Source: Alteromonas sp. LMIT006
GTDB taxonomy: Bacteria > Pseudomonadota > Gammaproteobacteria > Enterobacterales > Alteromonadaceae
DNA length: 64,000 nt
Reading direction: 5' to 3'
Assembly (NCBI RefSeq): GCF_024300645.1
Contig: NZ_CP101291.1
Location: 2,418,001 to 2,482,000 of the forward strand
This document shows positions 18,356-28,783 of this stretch, in pieces (the first letter of the stretch is position 1; each line of letters opens with the position of its first letter). The notes beneath the pieces were generated by a model that saw only the letters and a list, made by a program, of their open reading frames with translations, was not told the DNA's origin and ran no database searches. A program made the translations under genes and the position numbers.

Positions 18356-18385
18356 CCACAATTGTAAAATAAATCACAATTGTGG
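18356..18385. repeat. Paired ACAATTGT palindromes forming an inverted repeat
   Basis: CCACAATTGT (18356-18365) and ACAATTGTGG (18376-18385) are perfect reverse complements around a ten-base A/T-rich spacer, and each arm contains the self-palindrome ACAATTGT. The direct copies of CACAATTGT are 18 bases apart. No T-run follows on either strand, so it looks more like a double operator than a terminator. It lies upstream of the small membrane ORF. Confidence 0.6.
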
Positions 18386-18406
18386 AAAAAACTTACCTAA
18401 TCTAGT

Positions 18407-21400
18407 CTAACCAACAAAGCGTCGTGCGTTTCTGAACATACGCATCCATGGGCCATCTTCATTCCAGCTAGCATCTCTCCATGAGTTGGTAACTGCTCTG
18501 AATACTCGCTCTGGATGTGGCATCATGATAGTCACACGACCATCAACCGAGGTTAAGCCAGTGATGCCATTGACTGAGCCATTTGGATTAGCAGGATACG
18601 TTTGCGTAACCTGACCGTGATTGTCTACAAAACGCAAAGCAACTTGTTGTTGTGACTCAACAGCTTGCAAGGCTTCTCTAGAGGCGAATTCAGCATGACC
18701 TTCACCATGTGATACGGCAATTGGCATACGTGAACCAGCCATGCCAGCAAGCAAAATAGATGCACTTTCTTGCACTTCGACCATCGCGACACGAGCTTCA
18801 AAACGCGCAGATAGGTTTTGCACAAAATGAGGCCAATGTTCCGTACCCGGAATAATACTATGCAGGTTAGAAAGCATCTGACATCCGTTACATACCCCTA
18901 AGGTAAAGGTATTTTCTCGCGCAAAAAATTGACTAAATTGCGCCTTTGCCACTTCATTGTACAATGCTGATTTAGCCCAGCCTTCACCAGCACCCAATAC
19001 ATCGCCATATGAGAAACCACCACAAACAGCCATGCCAGCAAAACCGTCTAGCGTTTTGCGTCCAGATAAAATATCTGACATATGAACATCAATTGCAGTG
19101 AAACCTGCACGGTCAAATGCCGCAGCCATTTCATGATGGGAATTGACACCTTGTTCACGTAAAATGGCGACTTTAGGACGAGCCCCTGTAGCAATAAATG
19201 GCGCACTGATATCTTCGTCAATATCATAAGTTAAGACGGCGTTTAGACCAGGATCATCTTGCTGTTGTTTACTGTTATGCTCTTCATCTGCACATACTGG
19301 ATTATCGCGTAAACGCTGCATTTGGTGGGTTGTTTCAGCCCATATCATACGGAGGCGCATTCGCGAATCGACAAATACTGCATTGTTTTCTAAAGTAATA
19401 TTGATCTCGTCGCCAGATATTGCTTGTCCGATTTCGGTCAATGCGTCGCTCAATGCATATTGTTCAAATACCTGCTCAACTAATTTTAACTGCCCTTTTC
19501 TGACCTGAATGACCGCACCTAACTCTTCCGCGAATAAAGCATTTAAGGCATTGCTAGAATCAATTTTAGGCAACTTATCGAGCTGGATATTGATACCACA
19601 ATGACCTGCAAAAGCCATTTCAAGTAAGGTGGTTATCACACCGCCATCGGACACATCGTGATAAGCTTGTAACAAATCTCCAGCATGCAAGGTTTGAATC
19701 GCATCAAAGAAATGTCTTAGATCCTGGGGATCATCTACATCCGGTACCACATCACCGAGCTCACCATAAACTTGTGCTAAACACGAACCGCCAAGACGAT
19801 GTTGACCACGACTTAAATCCACATAAAGCAACACGTTATCGCTATCAGTCGATAGTTCTGGAGTCACTGTTTTGCGTACATCCATGACCGCCCCAAACGC
19901 TGTAATCACCAGTGATAATGGTGCCGTAACCGCCTTATCTTCGCCATCATCTTGCCACTGAGTTTTCATCGACATAGAGTCTTTACCCACTGGGATTGCA
20001 ATTTCTAAGGCCGGGCATAATTCTTCACCCACAGCTTTGACTGCTTCGTACAAGCCGGCATCTTCACCGGGGTGACCCGCTGCGGCCATCCAGTTTGCCG
20101 AAAGTTTGACACGTTTGATATCACCGATATAAGAGGCGCTTAAATTCGTCAGTGCTTCGGCAACCGCAAGTCTCGCTGAGGCACCGTGATTGAGTAACGC
20201 TACAGGTGTACGTTCACCCATTGCCATTGCCTCGCCAAAATACGTATCAAACGCAGCAGCAGTGACCGCAACATCAGCCACTGGTACTTGCCAAGGTCCC
20301 ACCATCTGGTCACGAACAACTGAGCCAGTTACCGAGCGGTCTCCTATGGTAATTAAGAAGGTCTTTTCAGCAACCGTTGGTAACCTTAGCACGCGTTCTA
20401 AGGCTTCCGTCACCACTAATTTTGACGTGTCAAATGTCACACCTGCGACTTTTTCAGATTTCACATCACGGTGCATTTTGGGCGGTTTGCCTAACAAGAC
20501 ATCTAATGGCATGTCGATAGGCTGATTCGCAAATGCCTCATCATTGAGCAACAAATGCTCTTCTAAGGTTGCTTCGCCCACAACTGCAAATGGCGCGCGT
20601 TCACGCTCACAAATCGCGGCAAAACGAGGTAAATCCTCAGGGGAAACCGATAGCACATAACGCTCTTGAGATTCGTTACACCAGATCTCAAGTGGCGCCA
20701 TACTAGGCTCATCATTGGGTACCGCTCTGAGTTCAAAGCGCCCGCCTCGGCCACCATCACTGACTAATTCAGGCAGAGCATTGGATAGACCACCTGCACC
20801 TACATCGTGGATAAATTGAATTGGGTTGTCTTTACCTAATTGCCAGCACGCATCAATGACTTCCTGACAACGACGTTCCATTTCAGGATTCTCTCTTTGT
20901 ACCGAAGCAAAATCTAGATCTTCATTGGATTCGCCAGACGCCATAGAGGATGCAGCGCCCCCTCCTAGACCAATATTCATGGCTGGACCACCTAATACAA
21001 TGAGTTGCGCACCTACCGTGATTTCGCCTTTTTGCGTGTGTTCTTTGCGAATATTACCTAAACCACCAGCTAACATAATGGGCTTGTGATAGCCACGCAC
21101 CTCAGTACCGTTAAAACTTGTGACAAGTTGCTCATAGGTTCTAAAATAACCAAGCAGATTTGGACGCCCAAACTCGTTGTTAAATGCTGCACCACCAAGC
21201 GGCCCCTCTAGCATAATGTCTAATGCTGAGACAATTCTCGAAGGTTTGCCATACGCAATCTCCCAAGGTTGCTCAAAACCAGGTATGCGCAAATTCGATA
21301 CCGAAAAGCCAACCAAGCCGGCCTTGGGTTTCGAGCCTACCCCAGTCGCGCCTTCGTCTCGGATTTCACCGCCTGAGCCAGTCGCTGCACCCGCATATGG

Positions 21401-22309
21401 GGCAATTGCCGTAGGATGGTTATGCGTTTCGACTTTCATCAAAATATCAATCGCTTCACTGTGATATTCATATTGATGATTGATGGGGGATGGGAAAAAA
21501 CGTCCAGCAAAGTTGCCTTCCATTACCGCAGCGTTATCTTTGTAAGCTGAATGTACGAAATCAGGGGTAACTTCGAACGTGTTCTTGATCATTTTGAACA
21601 GTGATTTGGGTTGCTCAACACCGTCAATGGTCCAATCGGCGTTAAATATCTTATGACGACAATGTTCAGAGTTCGCTTGAGCGAACATATAGAGTTCGAT
21701 ATCGTTTGGATTGCGGCCTAGTCGAGTAAAATTATCCACCAAATAATCGATTTCGTCTTCAGCTAAGGCTAAACCGAAGTGCTTATTTGCCTCAGCTAAA
21801 GCATCTCGCCCTCCATTGAGAATATCAACTGAGGTAAATGTGTCAGGCTGTCTTGAAACAAACAGTTGGTGTGCATCAGATGGTTCAGCTAAAACGGTTT
21901 GAGTCATACGGTCGTAGCAAAGTTGAATAATCTTTTCTTGCTGTTGCTCAGATAAAGGAGTGCTAGTGGAAAAATAGAACTGATTCCCACGTTCTATTCG
22001 GCGAATTTGAGACAGTCCACAATTATGCGCGATGTCAGTCGCTTTCGATGCCCAAGGAGAGATCGTTCCAAGGCGAGGTACTACCACAAAACTGTGCGCA
22101 AGCGTGCTTATGGACTGACGTTTCGGACCATACGTTAGGAGTTTGTGTAACACCGCATGTTGCGTATCAGAAATCTCTTGCGATAAATCGACAAAATGGA
22201 CAAACTGCGCTTGTATATCAAGCAAAGGTATGCCTTGCGAGTGACATTGAGCCAGAAGTTTTTGACGAGCAAAATCAGTTAGAGAAGGGCTGCCAGGAAG
22301 GATAAGCAT
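18407..22309 (-). CDS. purL: Phosphoribosylformylglycinamidine synthase (FGAM synthetase)
   Basis: 1300 residues, the single-chain large PurL of gammaproteobacteria. An N-terminal PurS-like and linker region precedes the two ATP-grasp-like AIRS-type halves ('[27 protein letters not shown]'-type segment near residue 295; '[19 protein letters not shown]' near 890). The C-terminal glutaminase (about 1040-1300) has the nucleophile in 'GVCNGCQML' and the His/Glu of 'MMPHPERVF'. It converts FGAR, glutamine and ATP to FGAM in purine synthesis. Divergent from mltF, as in E. coli; a -10-like TATAAT lies at 22351-22356. I see no PurR box. Confidence 0.98.
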   Translation of the reverse strand: MLILPGSPSLTDFARQKLLAQCHSQGIPLLDIQAQFVHFVDLSQEISDTQHAVLHKLLTYGPKRQSISTLAHSFVVVPRLGTISPWASKATDIAHNCGLSQIRRIERGNQFYFSTSTPLSEQQQEKIIQLCYDRMTQTVLAEPSDAHQLFVSRQPDTFTSVDILNGGRDALAEANKHFGLALAEDEIDYLVDNFTRLGRNPNDIELYMFAQANSEHCRHKIFNADWTIDGVEQPKSLFKMIKNTFEVTPDFVHSAYKDNAAVMEGNFAGRFFPSPINHQYEYHSEAIDILMKVETHNHPTAIAPYAGAATGSGGEIRDEGATGVGSKPKAGLVGFSVSNLRIPGFEQPWEIAYGKPSRIVSALDIMLEGPLGGAAFNNEFGRPNLLGYFRTYEQLVTSFNGTEVRGYHKPIMLAGGLGNIRKEHTQKGEITVGAQLIVLGGPAMNIGLGGGAASSMASGESNEDLDFASVQRENPEMERRCQEVIDACWQLGKDNPIQFIHDVGAGGLSNALPELVSDGGRGGRFELRAVPNDEPSMAPLEIWCNESQERYVLSVSPEDLPRFAAICERERAPFAVVGEATLEEHLLLNDEAFANQPIDMPLDVLLGKPPKMHRDVKSEKVAGVTFDTSKLVVTEALERVLRLPTVAEKTFLITIGDRSVTGSVVRDQMVGPWQVPVADVAVTAAAFDTYFGEAMAMGERTPVALLNHGASARLAVAEALTNLSASYIGDIKRVKLSANWMAAAGHPGEDAGLYEAVKAVGEELCPALEIAIPVGKDSMSMKTQWQDDGEDKAVTAPLSLVITAFGAVMDVRKTVTPELSTDSDNVLLYVDLSRGQHRLGGSCLAQVYGELGDVVPDVDDPQDLRHFFDAIQTLHAGDLLQAYHDVSDGGVITTLLEMAFAGHCGINIQLDKLPKIDSSNALNALFAEELGAVIQVRKGQLKLVEQVFEQYALSDALTEIGQAISGDEINITLENNAVFVDSRMRLRMIWAETTHQMQRLRDNPVCADEEHNSKQQQDDPGLNAVLTYDIDEDISAPFIATGARPKVAILREQGVNSHHEMAAAFDRAGFTAIDVHMSDILSGRKTLDGFAGMAVCGGFSYGDVLGAGEGWAKSALYNEVAKAQFSQFFARENTFTLGVCNGCQMLSNLHSIIPGTEHWPHFVQNLSARFEARVAMVEVQESASILLAGMAGSRMPIAVSHGEGHAEFASREALQAVESQQQVALRFVDNHGQVTQTYPANPNGSVNGITGLTSVDGRVTIMMPHPERVFRAVTNSWRDASWNEDGPWMRMFRNARRFVG

Positions 22310-22464
22310 AAGAGTATTTCCGATGGATTAAGCGTTGATTGCAAGCATCTATTATAAAGCAAATTGAAGTGAATTCTAAATTGTTTGTGAATGTTGTTAT
22401 TTATGCTTAATTTTTATGCAAAAAAACAATTCGGCAACTTTTTGTCATCTGTTATCATAACGAT

Positions 22465-23790
22465 ATGAAACGATATCTAACATTTATATTTTTGTGGTTT
22501 TGTTTGCTAAGCACGCACAGTTTCGCAAGCAATTTATACACGATCTTACAGAGCAACACTTTGCGCGTAGGGACTATGTACGGCACAGAAGGGTTCTTTC
22601 TCCTTAATGAATCTCCCGCTGGCTTTGATTATGAGCTAACCAGCGCCTTTGCAGATTTTTTGGGTGTGCAACTTGATGTACGTCCATTTGCCGATCCCAA
22701 GCGAATGCTCAACAGTCTTAAGCGAGGAGAGATAGATCTTATTGCGTCCCCTTTTCAATTTGCCTCAGAACATTTAACTCATGTTGAATTTGGTCCAGCC
22801 TATCAATACTTTGACCAAGTCATTGTAACAAGCAACAACAACCCCAAGCGCAACGCGCTTGTCGAGCGTTACAGTATGCACGCAGACGCTTTAAAAAATA
22901 AAGCGCTTGAGCAAGGCATACAATGGCAGGCAACCTTAGAATATGACAGCGAAGAACTATTACAAATGGTCTTAGCTGAAGAGATCGGTTATACGGTCAC
23001 AACATCTAGCATTTTGAATCGCGCTCGGTTACTCAATCCCGAACTGCTCCCCTACGAAGTCATTAATCGGAACTTACCGAGACGCTGGTTGTTTTCGAAG
23101 AGCCATAATGACGCATTACTTGGCGTCATGCTGGAATTTTTTGGTCAGTATCGAGTAAGTGGTGCATTAAAAGCGCTGAATGAAGCGTATTTTGGCCATG
23201 TAAAGAAGATTAACTTTGTCGATACCAAAGCATTCATCGATGCAGTCAATGACACCTTACCTAATTATAAAGAATGGTTCAAAAAGTATGCTGATGATTT
23301 GGATTGGCGTTTATTAGCCGCTGTGTCATATCAAGAAAGTCACTGGGATCCCAACGCAGTTTCGGTGACTGGAGTCCGTGGTTTGATGATGCTAACGCGC
23401 CCAACTGCCCGCGAAATGGGAGTCACATCAAGAATCAATCCAGAGCAAAGCATCATGGGCGGCAGCAAATATCTCGCTAAGATGAAACAACGTTTGCCAG
23501 CGAGAATCAAAGAGCCAGACCGCACATTCATGGCATTAGCTGCTTATAATATTGGCCTAGGACATTTAGAAGACGCAAGAGTGTTAACCCAGAGAGCTGG
23601 ATTAAATCCGGATTTATGGGTAGATGTGAAACAATATTTGCCATTGTTGCGTAAAAAACAATACTATACCAAAACCAAGTTCGGGTATGCGCATGGTGAC
23701 GTTGCGGTGCAATACGTCGAAAACATTCGTCGTTATCACGAAAGTTTACGTTTTATTGATGAAAACATTCATCAAGCTGCAACACAATAG
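22465..23790 (+). CDS. mltF: MltF, membrane-bound lytic murein transglycosylase F
   Basis: 441 residues. Signal peptide (about 1-21, ending 'LLSTHSFA'), a regulatory domain like periplasmic amino-acid-binding proteins (about 28-250, 'LRVGTMYGTEGFFLLNESPAGFDYEL' split region) and a C-terminal SLT domain (about 270-425) with the catalytic glutamate in 'YQESHWDPNAVS' and 'MALAAYNIGLGHL'. It cleaves peptidoglycan glycan strands to 1,6-anhydro ends at the outer membrane. Position between purL and tadA matches E. coli. No ribosome-binding site precedes the ATG; a 21-codon open frame ends on it (see findings). Confidence 0.95.
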   Translation: MKRYLTFIFLWFCLLSTHSFASNLYTILQSNTLRVGTMYGTEGFFLLNESPAGFDYELTSAFADFLGVQLDVRPFADPKRMLNSLKRGEIDLIASPFQFASEHLTHVEFGPAYQYFDQVIVTSNNNPKRNALVERYSMHADALKNKALEQGIQWQATLEYDSEELLQMVLAEEIGYTVTTSSILNRARLLNPELLPYEVINRNLPRRWLFSKSHNDALLGVMLEFFGQYRVSGALKALNEAYFGHVKKINFVDTKAFIDAVNDTLPNYKEWFKKYADDLDWRLLAAVSYQESHWDPNAVSVTGVRGLMMLTRPTAREMGVTSRINPEQSIMGGSKYLAKMKQRLPARIKEPDRTFMALAAYNIGLGHLEDARVLTQRAGLNPDLWVDVKQYLPLLRKKQYYTKTKFGYAHGDVAVQYVENIRRYHESLRFIDENIHQAATQ

Positions 23791-23842
23791 TCATCGCACT
23801 GTCATGTAAAAATGGACAATAACAAAAAAAAGGAAATAAGCC

Positions 23843-23995
23843 ATGAAACGAAACCGATTATTTAAAAAGCCCTCAAGAAACTTTGTCACATCTCGCACTC
23901 GTTTACTCAAAAAGCGGATTCATCAGAAGTCAATGCATCGCCGCAAACAGTTTGCCTTACTCAATTTAGATGGCATCGAAGAGGCGTCAGCTTAA
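23843..23995 (+). CDS. Small highly basic protein, function unknown
   Basis: 50 residues, about one third Lys/Arg/His in the first 37 ('MKRNRLFKKPSRNF' through 'MHRRKQFALLN'), ending in an acidic tail 'LDGIEEASA'. AAGGAA lies eight bases before the ATG, a good ribosome-binding site. It begins 52 bases after mltF and its last nine bases overlap the tadA 3' end on the other strand. No signal peptide. The charge suggests binding to RNA, DNA or ribosomes, but no family is recognised. Not a shadow: the opposite strand here is non-coding except for the last nine bases. Confidence 0.6.
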   Translation: MKRNRLFKKPSRNFVTSRTRLLKKRIHQKSMHRRKQFALLNLDGIEEASA

Positions 23996-24493
23996 TTCAT
24001 TTTGAGTCGCTTTGGCTGCGAGTTTTTCTGCTTTATTTTGTTCTCTTCGCTTACGAAAAAAATTTGAAATCTTTTGACTTGCTGGTGCTTGCCTAACACC
24101 TATTGTTAATTCACATTTGTGATTTAAATCTGGATGTTGCAAGAGGTTAAGAATACTTCCGGCACAACCTGTTTTGGGATCAGTGGCCGCTACCACAACT
24201 CGCTTAATGCGCGCATGTACGATTGCTCCAGAACACATTGCACATGGTTCAAGTGTCACATATAAAGTGCAATCCACTAAGCGATAGTTACCTAGGTTTT
24301 TTGCAGCATTTTGGATCGCTTGGATCTCGGCATGACCACACGGGTCATTATTAGTGATTGAACGATTCCATCCCTCCCCTACTATATTTCCATCGTGCAC
24401 AATACATGCGCCAACAGGCACCTCACCGATAGCTTCTGCATGATCCGCCAGGCTGAGAGCGTGTTGCATAAATTGTTCGTCTAATTCGTTCAT
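23987..24493 (-). CDS. tadA: TadA, tRNA-Arg adenosine-34 deaminase
   Basis: 168 residues. Cytidine-deaminase-fold zinc site: 'PCGHAEIQAI' (His and catalytic Glu) and 'LEPCAMCSGAIVHARI' (PCxxC). It makes inosine at the wobble base of tRNA-Arg(ACG) and is essential in E. coli. 'FFRKRREQNK' near the end is the basic C-terminal tail usual in TadA. Its ATG directly abuts the stop of the antiporter gene, so the two are co-transcribed. The 3' end overlaps a small plus-strand gene. Confidence 0.97.
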   Translation of the reverse strand: MNELDEQFMQHALSLADHAEAIGEVPVGACIVHDGNIVGEGWNRSITNNDPCGHAEIQAIQNAAKNLGNYRLVDCTLYVTLEPCAMCSGAIVHARIKRVVVAATDPKTGCAGSILNLLQHPDLNHKCELTIGVRQAPASQKISNFFRKRREQNKAEKLAAKATQNELS

Positions 24494-26464
24494 TTAATTC
24501 CCATATAATAATTTGCGTTCCGCTCGCTCAATGCGTCTTGGTCGACCGGACAACACGACTATATCGTCAGGCTCAATCAGGTGAGTTATTTCTGGCTGTA
24601 TCAGTTCGTTGTCACCACGCCGAATGCTATACACATCCACACTATGACGCTGACAGTCACATTGTTCTATCGTTTTACCAACCGCCCAAGCGTTAGCTCC
24701 TAACGGCACCGCATGTAAAAACTGTAACTTTTCTTCCTTTTCAAAATTAACGATTGTCGTTTCTCCGGGGAATACGCCATGTAAATGATTATAACGATGC
24801 TTGCGCTCAGCTTGAACCCGTTTGAGGATCCGAGAAATGGGCACCCCGCAATAATGATAAATTTGAGAAACCAACATCAGACTGCCTTCTTGCAGCTCCG
24901 GCACAACTTGAGACGCGCCAGCCGCGTAAAGCTTATCTAAGTCATAATCTCGCTTGGTGCGCACAATAACAGGAAGCTTGGGGAAATGCTCCCGAATTTT
25001 GCTGATACTTTGTTGCGCTTTATAGGTTTCATCGAAAGTAAGAACGACCGCAGCGGCTTGTTCAATAAAAGCTGCTTTTAATATGCTCAAATCCCCAACA
25101 TCCCCGTAGATGATGTCTTCAGAGCCTTGTAAAGCTTCTTGTACTCGAATCGGGTCGATATCTATCGCAATATATTTTATCTTTTCCATGGTTAGCATTT
25201 TAGCTGCTGACTGACCGACTCGACCGAATCCCAATAAGATAACATGATGTTGAAAATCTCTATTTTGCACACTCGTCGGCAAATCTTGGACTGCAGGAAA
25301 GTCCTGAGCAGTGAGCTTTTTCGCCCATGCATAACTGTTGTTGACCATATAAGGAGTCAATGCCATGCTCACCACGCCAACACTCACTATAACGCCTGCA
25401 AAATCAGCAGAAAATACGTTATAGGTTACCGCAAGTGCAGCCAAAATAAAGCTAAACTCGCCCATTTGCGATAATTTAAACGCTGCTGACCAAGCATCGG
25501 TTGCCGGGGTTTTAAAAATGAGCGTCGACAACCTAAAGAGTAATATTTTTATTGCGAGTAGACCAATAACACCGACGACAATCCAATGTGTATTTGGCCA
25601 AATCACTGCCCATTCTAAGCGCATCCCAACGGTAATAAAAAACAATCCCATCAGAATATCGCGAAACGGTCGAATATCGGCCTCAATTTGAAATCGATAC
25701 CGACTTTCACTGAGCATCATACCTGCCAAAAAAGCCCCTAATGCCAGTGAGAGCCCCATCCCATAAGTTAGCCCTGCAGCCCCTAATGCAACAATAATGG
25801 TCGTTAAGACAAAGAGTTCATCCGTTCGTGTACTGGCTACTTCACGAAAAATAATTGGTAATACTAAACGCCCAAACCACAATAACCCTGCAATAACCAG
25901 AACCCCTTTGCCAAGTGACAAAAGAATGCTAGTAAAGATCGACACATCACCATTTGCACCTAGCAAGGGGATAATGATCAAAAAAGGGACTACCGCAAGA
26001 TCTTGAAATAACAACACAGCCACCGCTATTTGCGACCTAGGCGTGTTGAGAATTTTCATCTCACTGGTTTGCTTAATGACAATTGCTGTTGACGATAAGC
26101 CAACAATACCGCCCAACACAATCGATGCTGTAACGGATAACCCGAACCAATGTGCAATAACCGCAACGACTGCAGTCGTGATACTCATTTGTGTTAAACC
26201 AACGCCAAATACAAGATTGCGCATCGCAATGAGCTTAGGTAACGAAAACTCTAAACCGAGAGAAAATAACAGAAAAACGATGCCTACTTCGGCGAAGATG
26301 TGCATTTGTTCACTGTGCGGAAACAAGTTTAATAACGAAGGTCCCGCAATGAACCCAGCGACTAGATAAGCTAAAATTGGCGGGAGTTGAATGCGTTTGA
26401 AACCCCACACGCACAGTGCGGCTAACATCATGATGATTAACACAAAAATCAACTCACTTGGCAT
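24494..26464 (-). CDS. Kef-type monovalent cation:proton antiporter (CPA2) with RCK domain
   Basis: 656 residues. About twelve membrane helices (1-385) of the KefB/YbaL sodium-proton exchanger family, an RCK/TrkA-N nucleotide-binding domain (about 405-530, 'HVILLGFGRVGQSAAK') and a TrkA-C domain (about 570-650, ending 'IEPDDIVVLSGRPRRIERAE'). It probably exports K+ (or Na+) in exchange for H+ under control of a nucleotide or glutathione ligand. KefB, KefC and YbaL cannot be separated from sequence alone. It lies between tilS (eight-base gap) and tadA (adjacent), joining two normally separate core clusters. Confidence 0.9.
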   Translation of the reverse strand: MPSELIFVLIIMMLAALCVWGFKRIQLPPILAYLVAGFIAGPSLLNLFPHSEQMHIFAEVGIVFLLFSLGLEFSLPKLIAMRNLVFGVGLTQMSITTAVVAVIAHWFGLSVTASIVLGGIVGLSSTAIVIKQTSEMKILNTPRSQIAVAVLLFQDLAVVPFLIIIPLLGANGDVSIFTSILLSLGKGVLVIAGLLWFGRLVLPIIFREVASTRTDELFVLTTIIVALGAAGLTYGMGLSLALGAFLAGMMLSESRYRFQIEADIRPFRDILMGLFFITVGMRLEWAVIWPNTHWIVVGVIGLLAIKILLFRLSTLIFKTPATDAWSAAFKLSQMGEFSFILAALAVTYNVFSADFAGVIVSVGVVSMALTPYMVNNSYAWAKKLTAQDFPAVQDLPTSVQNRDFQHHVILLGFGRVGQSAAKMLTMEKIKYIAIDIDPIRVQEALQGSEDIIYGDVGDLSILKAAFIEQAAAVVLTFDETYKAQQSISKIREHFPKLPVIVRTKRDYDLDKLYAAGASQVVPELQEGSLMLVSQIYHYCGVPISRILKRVQAERKHRYNHLHGVFPGETTIVNFEKEEKLQFLHAVPLGANAWAVGKTIEQCDCQRHSVDVYSIRRGDNELIQPEITHLIEPDDIVVLSGRPRRIERAERKLLYGN

Positions 26465-26472
26465 AGGCTTCC

Positions 26473-27813
26473 TTATTTAGCGAAAGTGACTCTCATACTA
26501 TGCTTGTTTTGTTCAGATAAAACAAGAGCTAGGCCCGGACACACATAGGCAAGCTGAGTATTTTTGTACTCAATTTTATAACATGGTTGACGCTGCCAAG
26601 GTGGAATATGTTGAGCTTGTAGCCACTGCTTTAAGGGTTTTGAATGTCTTGCCTGGTAGGGTTTGATCCGCTCTGAAAGTGCCACAGCTTCGCATGTAAC
26701 TTGAGCAAATTGTTGCTCATCAATATTTTCTGGTAGTGGAATTACCACCGAATTATCAGAGCAATAAAGTGTATCGTCATTTATCTGACATGGCGTTGTG
26801 AGCCATTCTATATGAATATTTAACTCAGCTGAATTTTGCTGTGAAGCATTAGACAAACCATTGATTGGCAATACATACAACACACCTTGATAACGACGCA
26901 ATACAAAATCGCCTAATACCATTTTGCCTTGTGCATCTTCACGAGAATGACAGAGTTTCATCAACTCATGAAGGTGTGCTTGACTTAAATTCAGCTGATA
27001 ATAACTCAAACAGTAATGTCTAATGATCTGCGCTTGCCATTCTTCAGAGAAAGCACTGAGTTTTTTAAGGTTTAGGCAAGAATCTGATTCAAGGCACTGG
27101 GCTACTCTCTCTTCACATACTTGCATCAATAGCGAATTTTCGTGGAGTAAGGTACCAACAGTACGTGCAATACGTGATTCAATATCGGACCAATACTGTT
27201 GTAATGGCTTTATGATTTGATGCCGAATGATATTTCGCTCATGTGCCAACGTTGCATTACTGGGATCTTCAACCCACCCCAATCCATGAGTTTGCGCGTA
27301 AGCGAATATCTCATTTTTTGATACATCCAAAATAGGTCTAAACGCCGTCCATGACTTATTCTCAAACCGCATCGTTCTTTTGCGACGTAAACTCGTCAAA
27401 CCGTTAGAACCACTACCTCGCTTAACTTGCAATAAAAAGGTTTCGGCGACATCGCTTTGGTGATGGGCGAAACACACTACTGCATCTGCTTTGACCGCAT
27501 CATTTATGGCCTCATACCTTGCTTTTCGAGCTTTAGCTTCAAGGTTGTTTTGTCCATGAATGCATACAGAACGCGCGACGATTTTGGTCCCTAAACTATG
27601 ACAAAACTGTTCACAAAACGCCTGCCATTGCTCAGCGTTTGCGTGTAATTGATGGTTAATATGAATCGCTGTGAAGGGTATATTGGCTCGATGAAGCAAA
27701 TGAGCTAAGACTACCGAATCTATGCCGCCGCTTAATGCGACATATACTGTGCGTGATGATAACCACGCACAGTCTGAAGATTTGAGCTGAATAACTGAAT
27801 TAACAGTAGCCAA
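26473..27813 (-). CDS. tilS: TilS, tRNA(Ile)-lysidine synthetase
   Basis: 446 residues from a proposed TTG start. The PP-loop '[16 protein letters not shown]' binds ATP; '[12 protein letters not shown]', '[23 protein letters not shown]' and '[16 protein letters not shown]' are TilS-specific, and the C-terminal domain ('[20 protein letters not shown]') recognises tRNA. It attaches lysine to C34 of tRNA-Ile(CAU), changing decoding from AUG to AUA. The first in-frame ATG (27954) would overlap accA by 155 bases, so TTG at 27811-27813 (14-base overlap) is preferred; the start remains uncertain. It follows accA. Confidence 0.9.
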   Translation of the reverse strand: MATVNSVIQLKSSDCAWLSSRTVYVALSGGIDSVVLAHLLHRANIPFTAIHINHQLHANAEQWQAFCEQFCHSLGTKIVARSVCIHGQNNLEAKARKARYEAINDAVKADAVVCFAHHQSDVAETFLLQVKRGSGSNGLTSLRRKRTMRFENKSWTAFRPILDVSKNEIFAYAQTHGLGWVEDPSNATLAHERNIIRHQIIKPLQQYWSDIESRIARTVGTLLHENSLLMQVCEERVAQCLESDSCLNLKKLSAFSEEWQAQIIRHYCLSYYQLNLSQAHLHELMKLCHSREDAQGKMVLGDFVLRRYQGVLYVLPINGLSNASQQNSAELNIHIEWLTTPCQINDDTLYCSDNSVVIPLPENIDEQQFAQVTCEAVALSERIKPYQARHSKPLKQWLQAQHIPPWQRQPCYKIEYKNTQLAYVCPGLALVLSEQNKHSMRVTFAK

Positions 27814-28756
27814 ACGAAAGTAAACGCTCGTAGCGCTGGTCTTTGAGTTCTTCAAGCGAAAGAGCTTGTAACTCTGCGAGTTGAGCTTTAATTGTTGCTT
27901 TAAAATTAGCCGCCATTTGTTGATGATTGCGGTGCGCTCCGCCAAGTGGCTCACTAATTATGTTGTCAATCAAACCGAGTTCTTTGATCTGAGGTGCGCT
28001 AACGCCCATCGCTTCAGCGGCAAGTGGCGCTTTATCTGCGCTCTTCCACAGAATTGACGCACAACCTTCTGGGGAAATCACTGAATATGTTGAGTATTGC
28101 AACATGTTAACTCGATCGCCTACACCAATTGCCAATGCACCACCAGAGCCACCTTCACCAATAACAGTACAAATGACAGGGACATCTAACTCTGCCATTT
28201 CTTTGAGATTACGAGCGATGGCTTCAGATTGGCCTCGTTCTTCGGCGCCAACGCCAGGATAGGCTCCTGGTGTATCAATCATGGTAATAATCGGTAGATT
28301 AAAACGCTCAGCCATATGCATCAAGCGCAGTGCTTTGCGATATCCCTCTGGCTTGGGCATACCAAAGTTGCGTTTGATTTTTTCGTGGGTGTCACGGCCT
28401 TTTTGATGACCTATGACCATCACTGGTTGCTCATCAAGCATCGCCAAGCCACCAACAATCGCTTTGTCATCTGCGTATGCACGGTCACCGGCAAGTTCGT
28501 CAAATTCGGCAAACACATGCTTGATGTAATCTTCGGTATATGGACGCAGAGGATGGCGTGCAAGTTGAGAGACCTGCCATGCGCCAAGGTTTGAGAAGAT
28601 TTTTTGCGTTAAACTTTCGCTTTTTTCTTTTAGTTTGACGATCTCATCTTCGATACCAACGTCCAACTGACCGGTTTGATTCACTAAACGTAATTCTTCA
28701 ATTTTGGCTTCTAATTCAGCAATGGGTTGCTCAAAATCCAAAAAATGTAAACTCAT
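27800..28756 (-). CDS. accA: Acetyl-CoA carboxylase, carboxyltransferase alpha subunit
   Basis: 318 residues, standard length. Family segments: '[20 protein letters not shown]' at the N-terminus, '[26 protein letters not shown]' (read in parts) and '[23 protein letters not shown]' with '[15 protein letters not shown]', which form the crotonase-fold active site with AccD. It transfers the carboxyl group to acetyl-CoA, the committed step of fatty-acid synthesis. It follows dnaE by 27 bases, the usual dnaE-accA order. Confidence 0.98.
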   Translation of the reverse strand: MSLHFLDFEQPIAELEAKIEELRLVNQTGQLDVGIEDEIVKLKEKSESLTQKIFSNLGAWQVSQLARHPLRPYTEDYIKHVFAEFDELAGDRAYADDKAIVGGLAMLDEQPVMVIGHQKGRDTHEKIKRNFGMPKPEGYRKALRLMHMAERFNLPIITMIDTPGAYPGVGAEERGQSEAIARNLKEMAELDVPVICTVIGEGGSGGALAIGVGDRVNMLQYSTYSVISPEGCASILWKSADKAPLAAEAMGVSAPQIKELGLIDNIISEPLGGAHRNHQQMAANFKATIKAQLAELQALSLEELKDQRYERLLSFGYC

Positions 28757-28783
28757 GTTATAAAACCTTTTGTAGTGAGTTTT

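Noticed and set aside
22310-22464. PurR operator between purL and mltF
   Set aside because: No match to the ACGCAAACGTTTGCGT palindrome.
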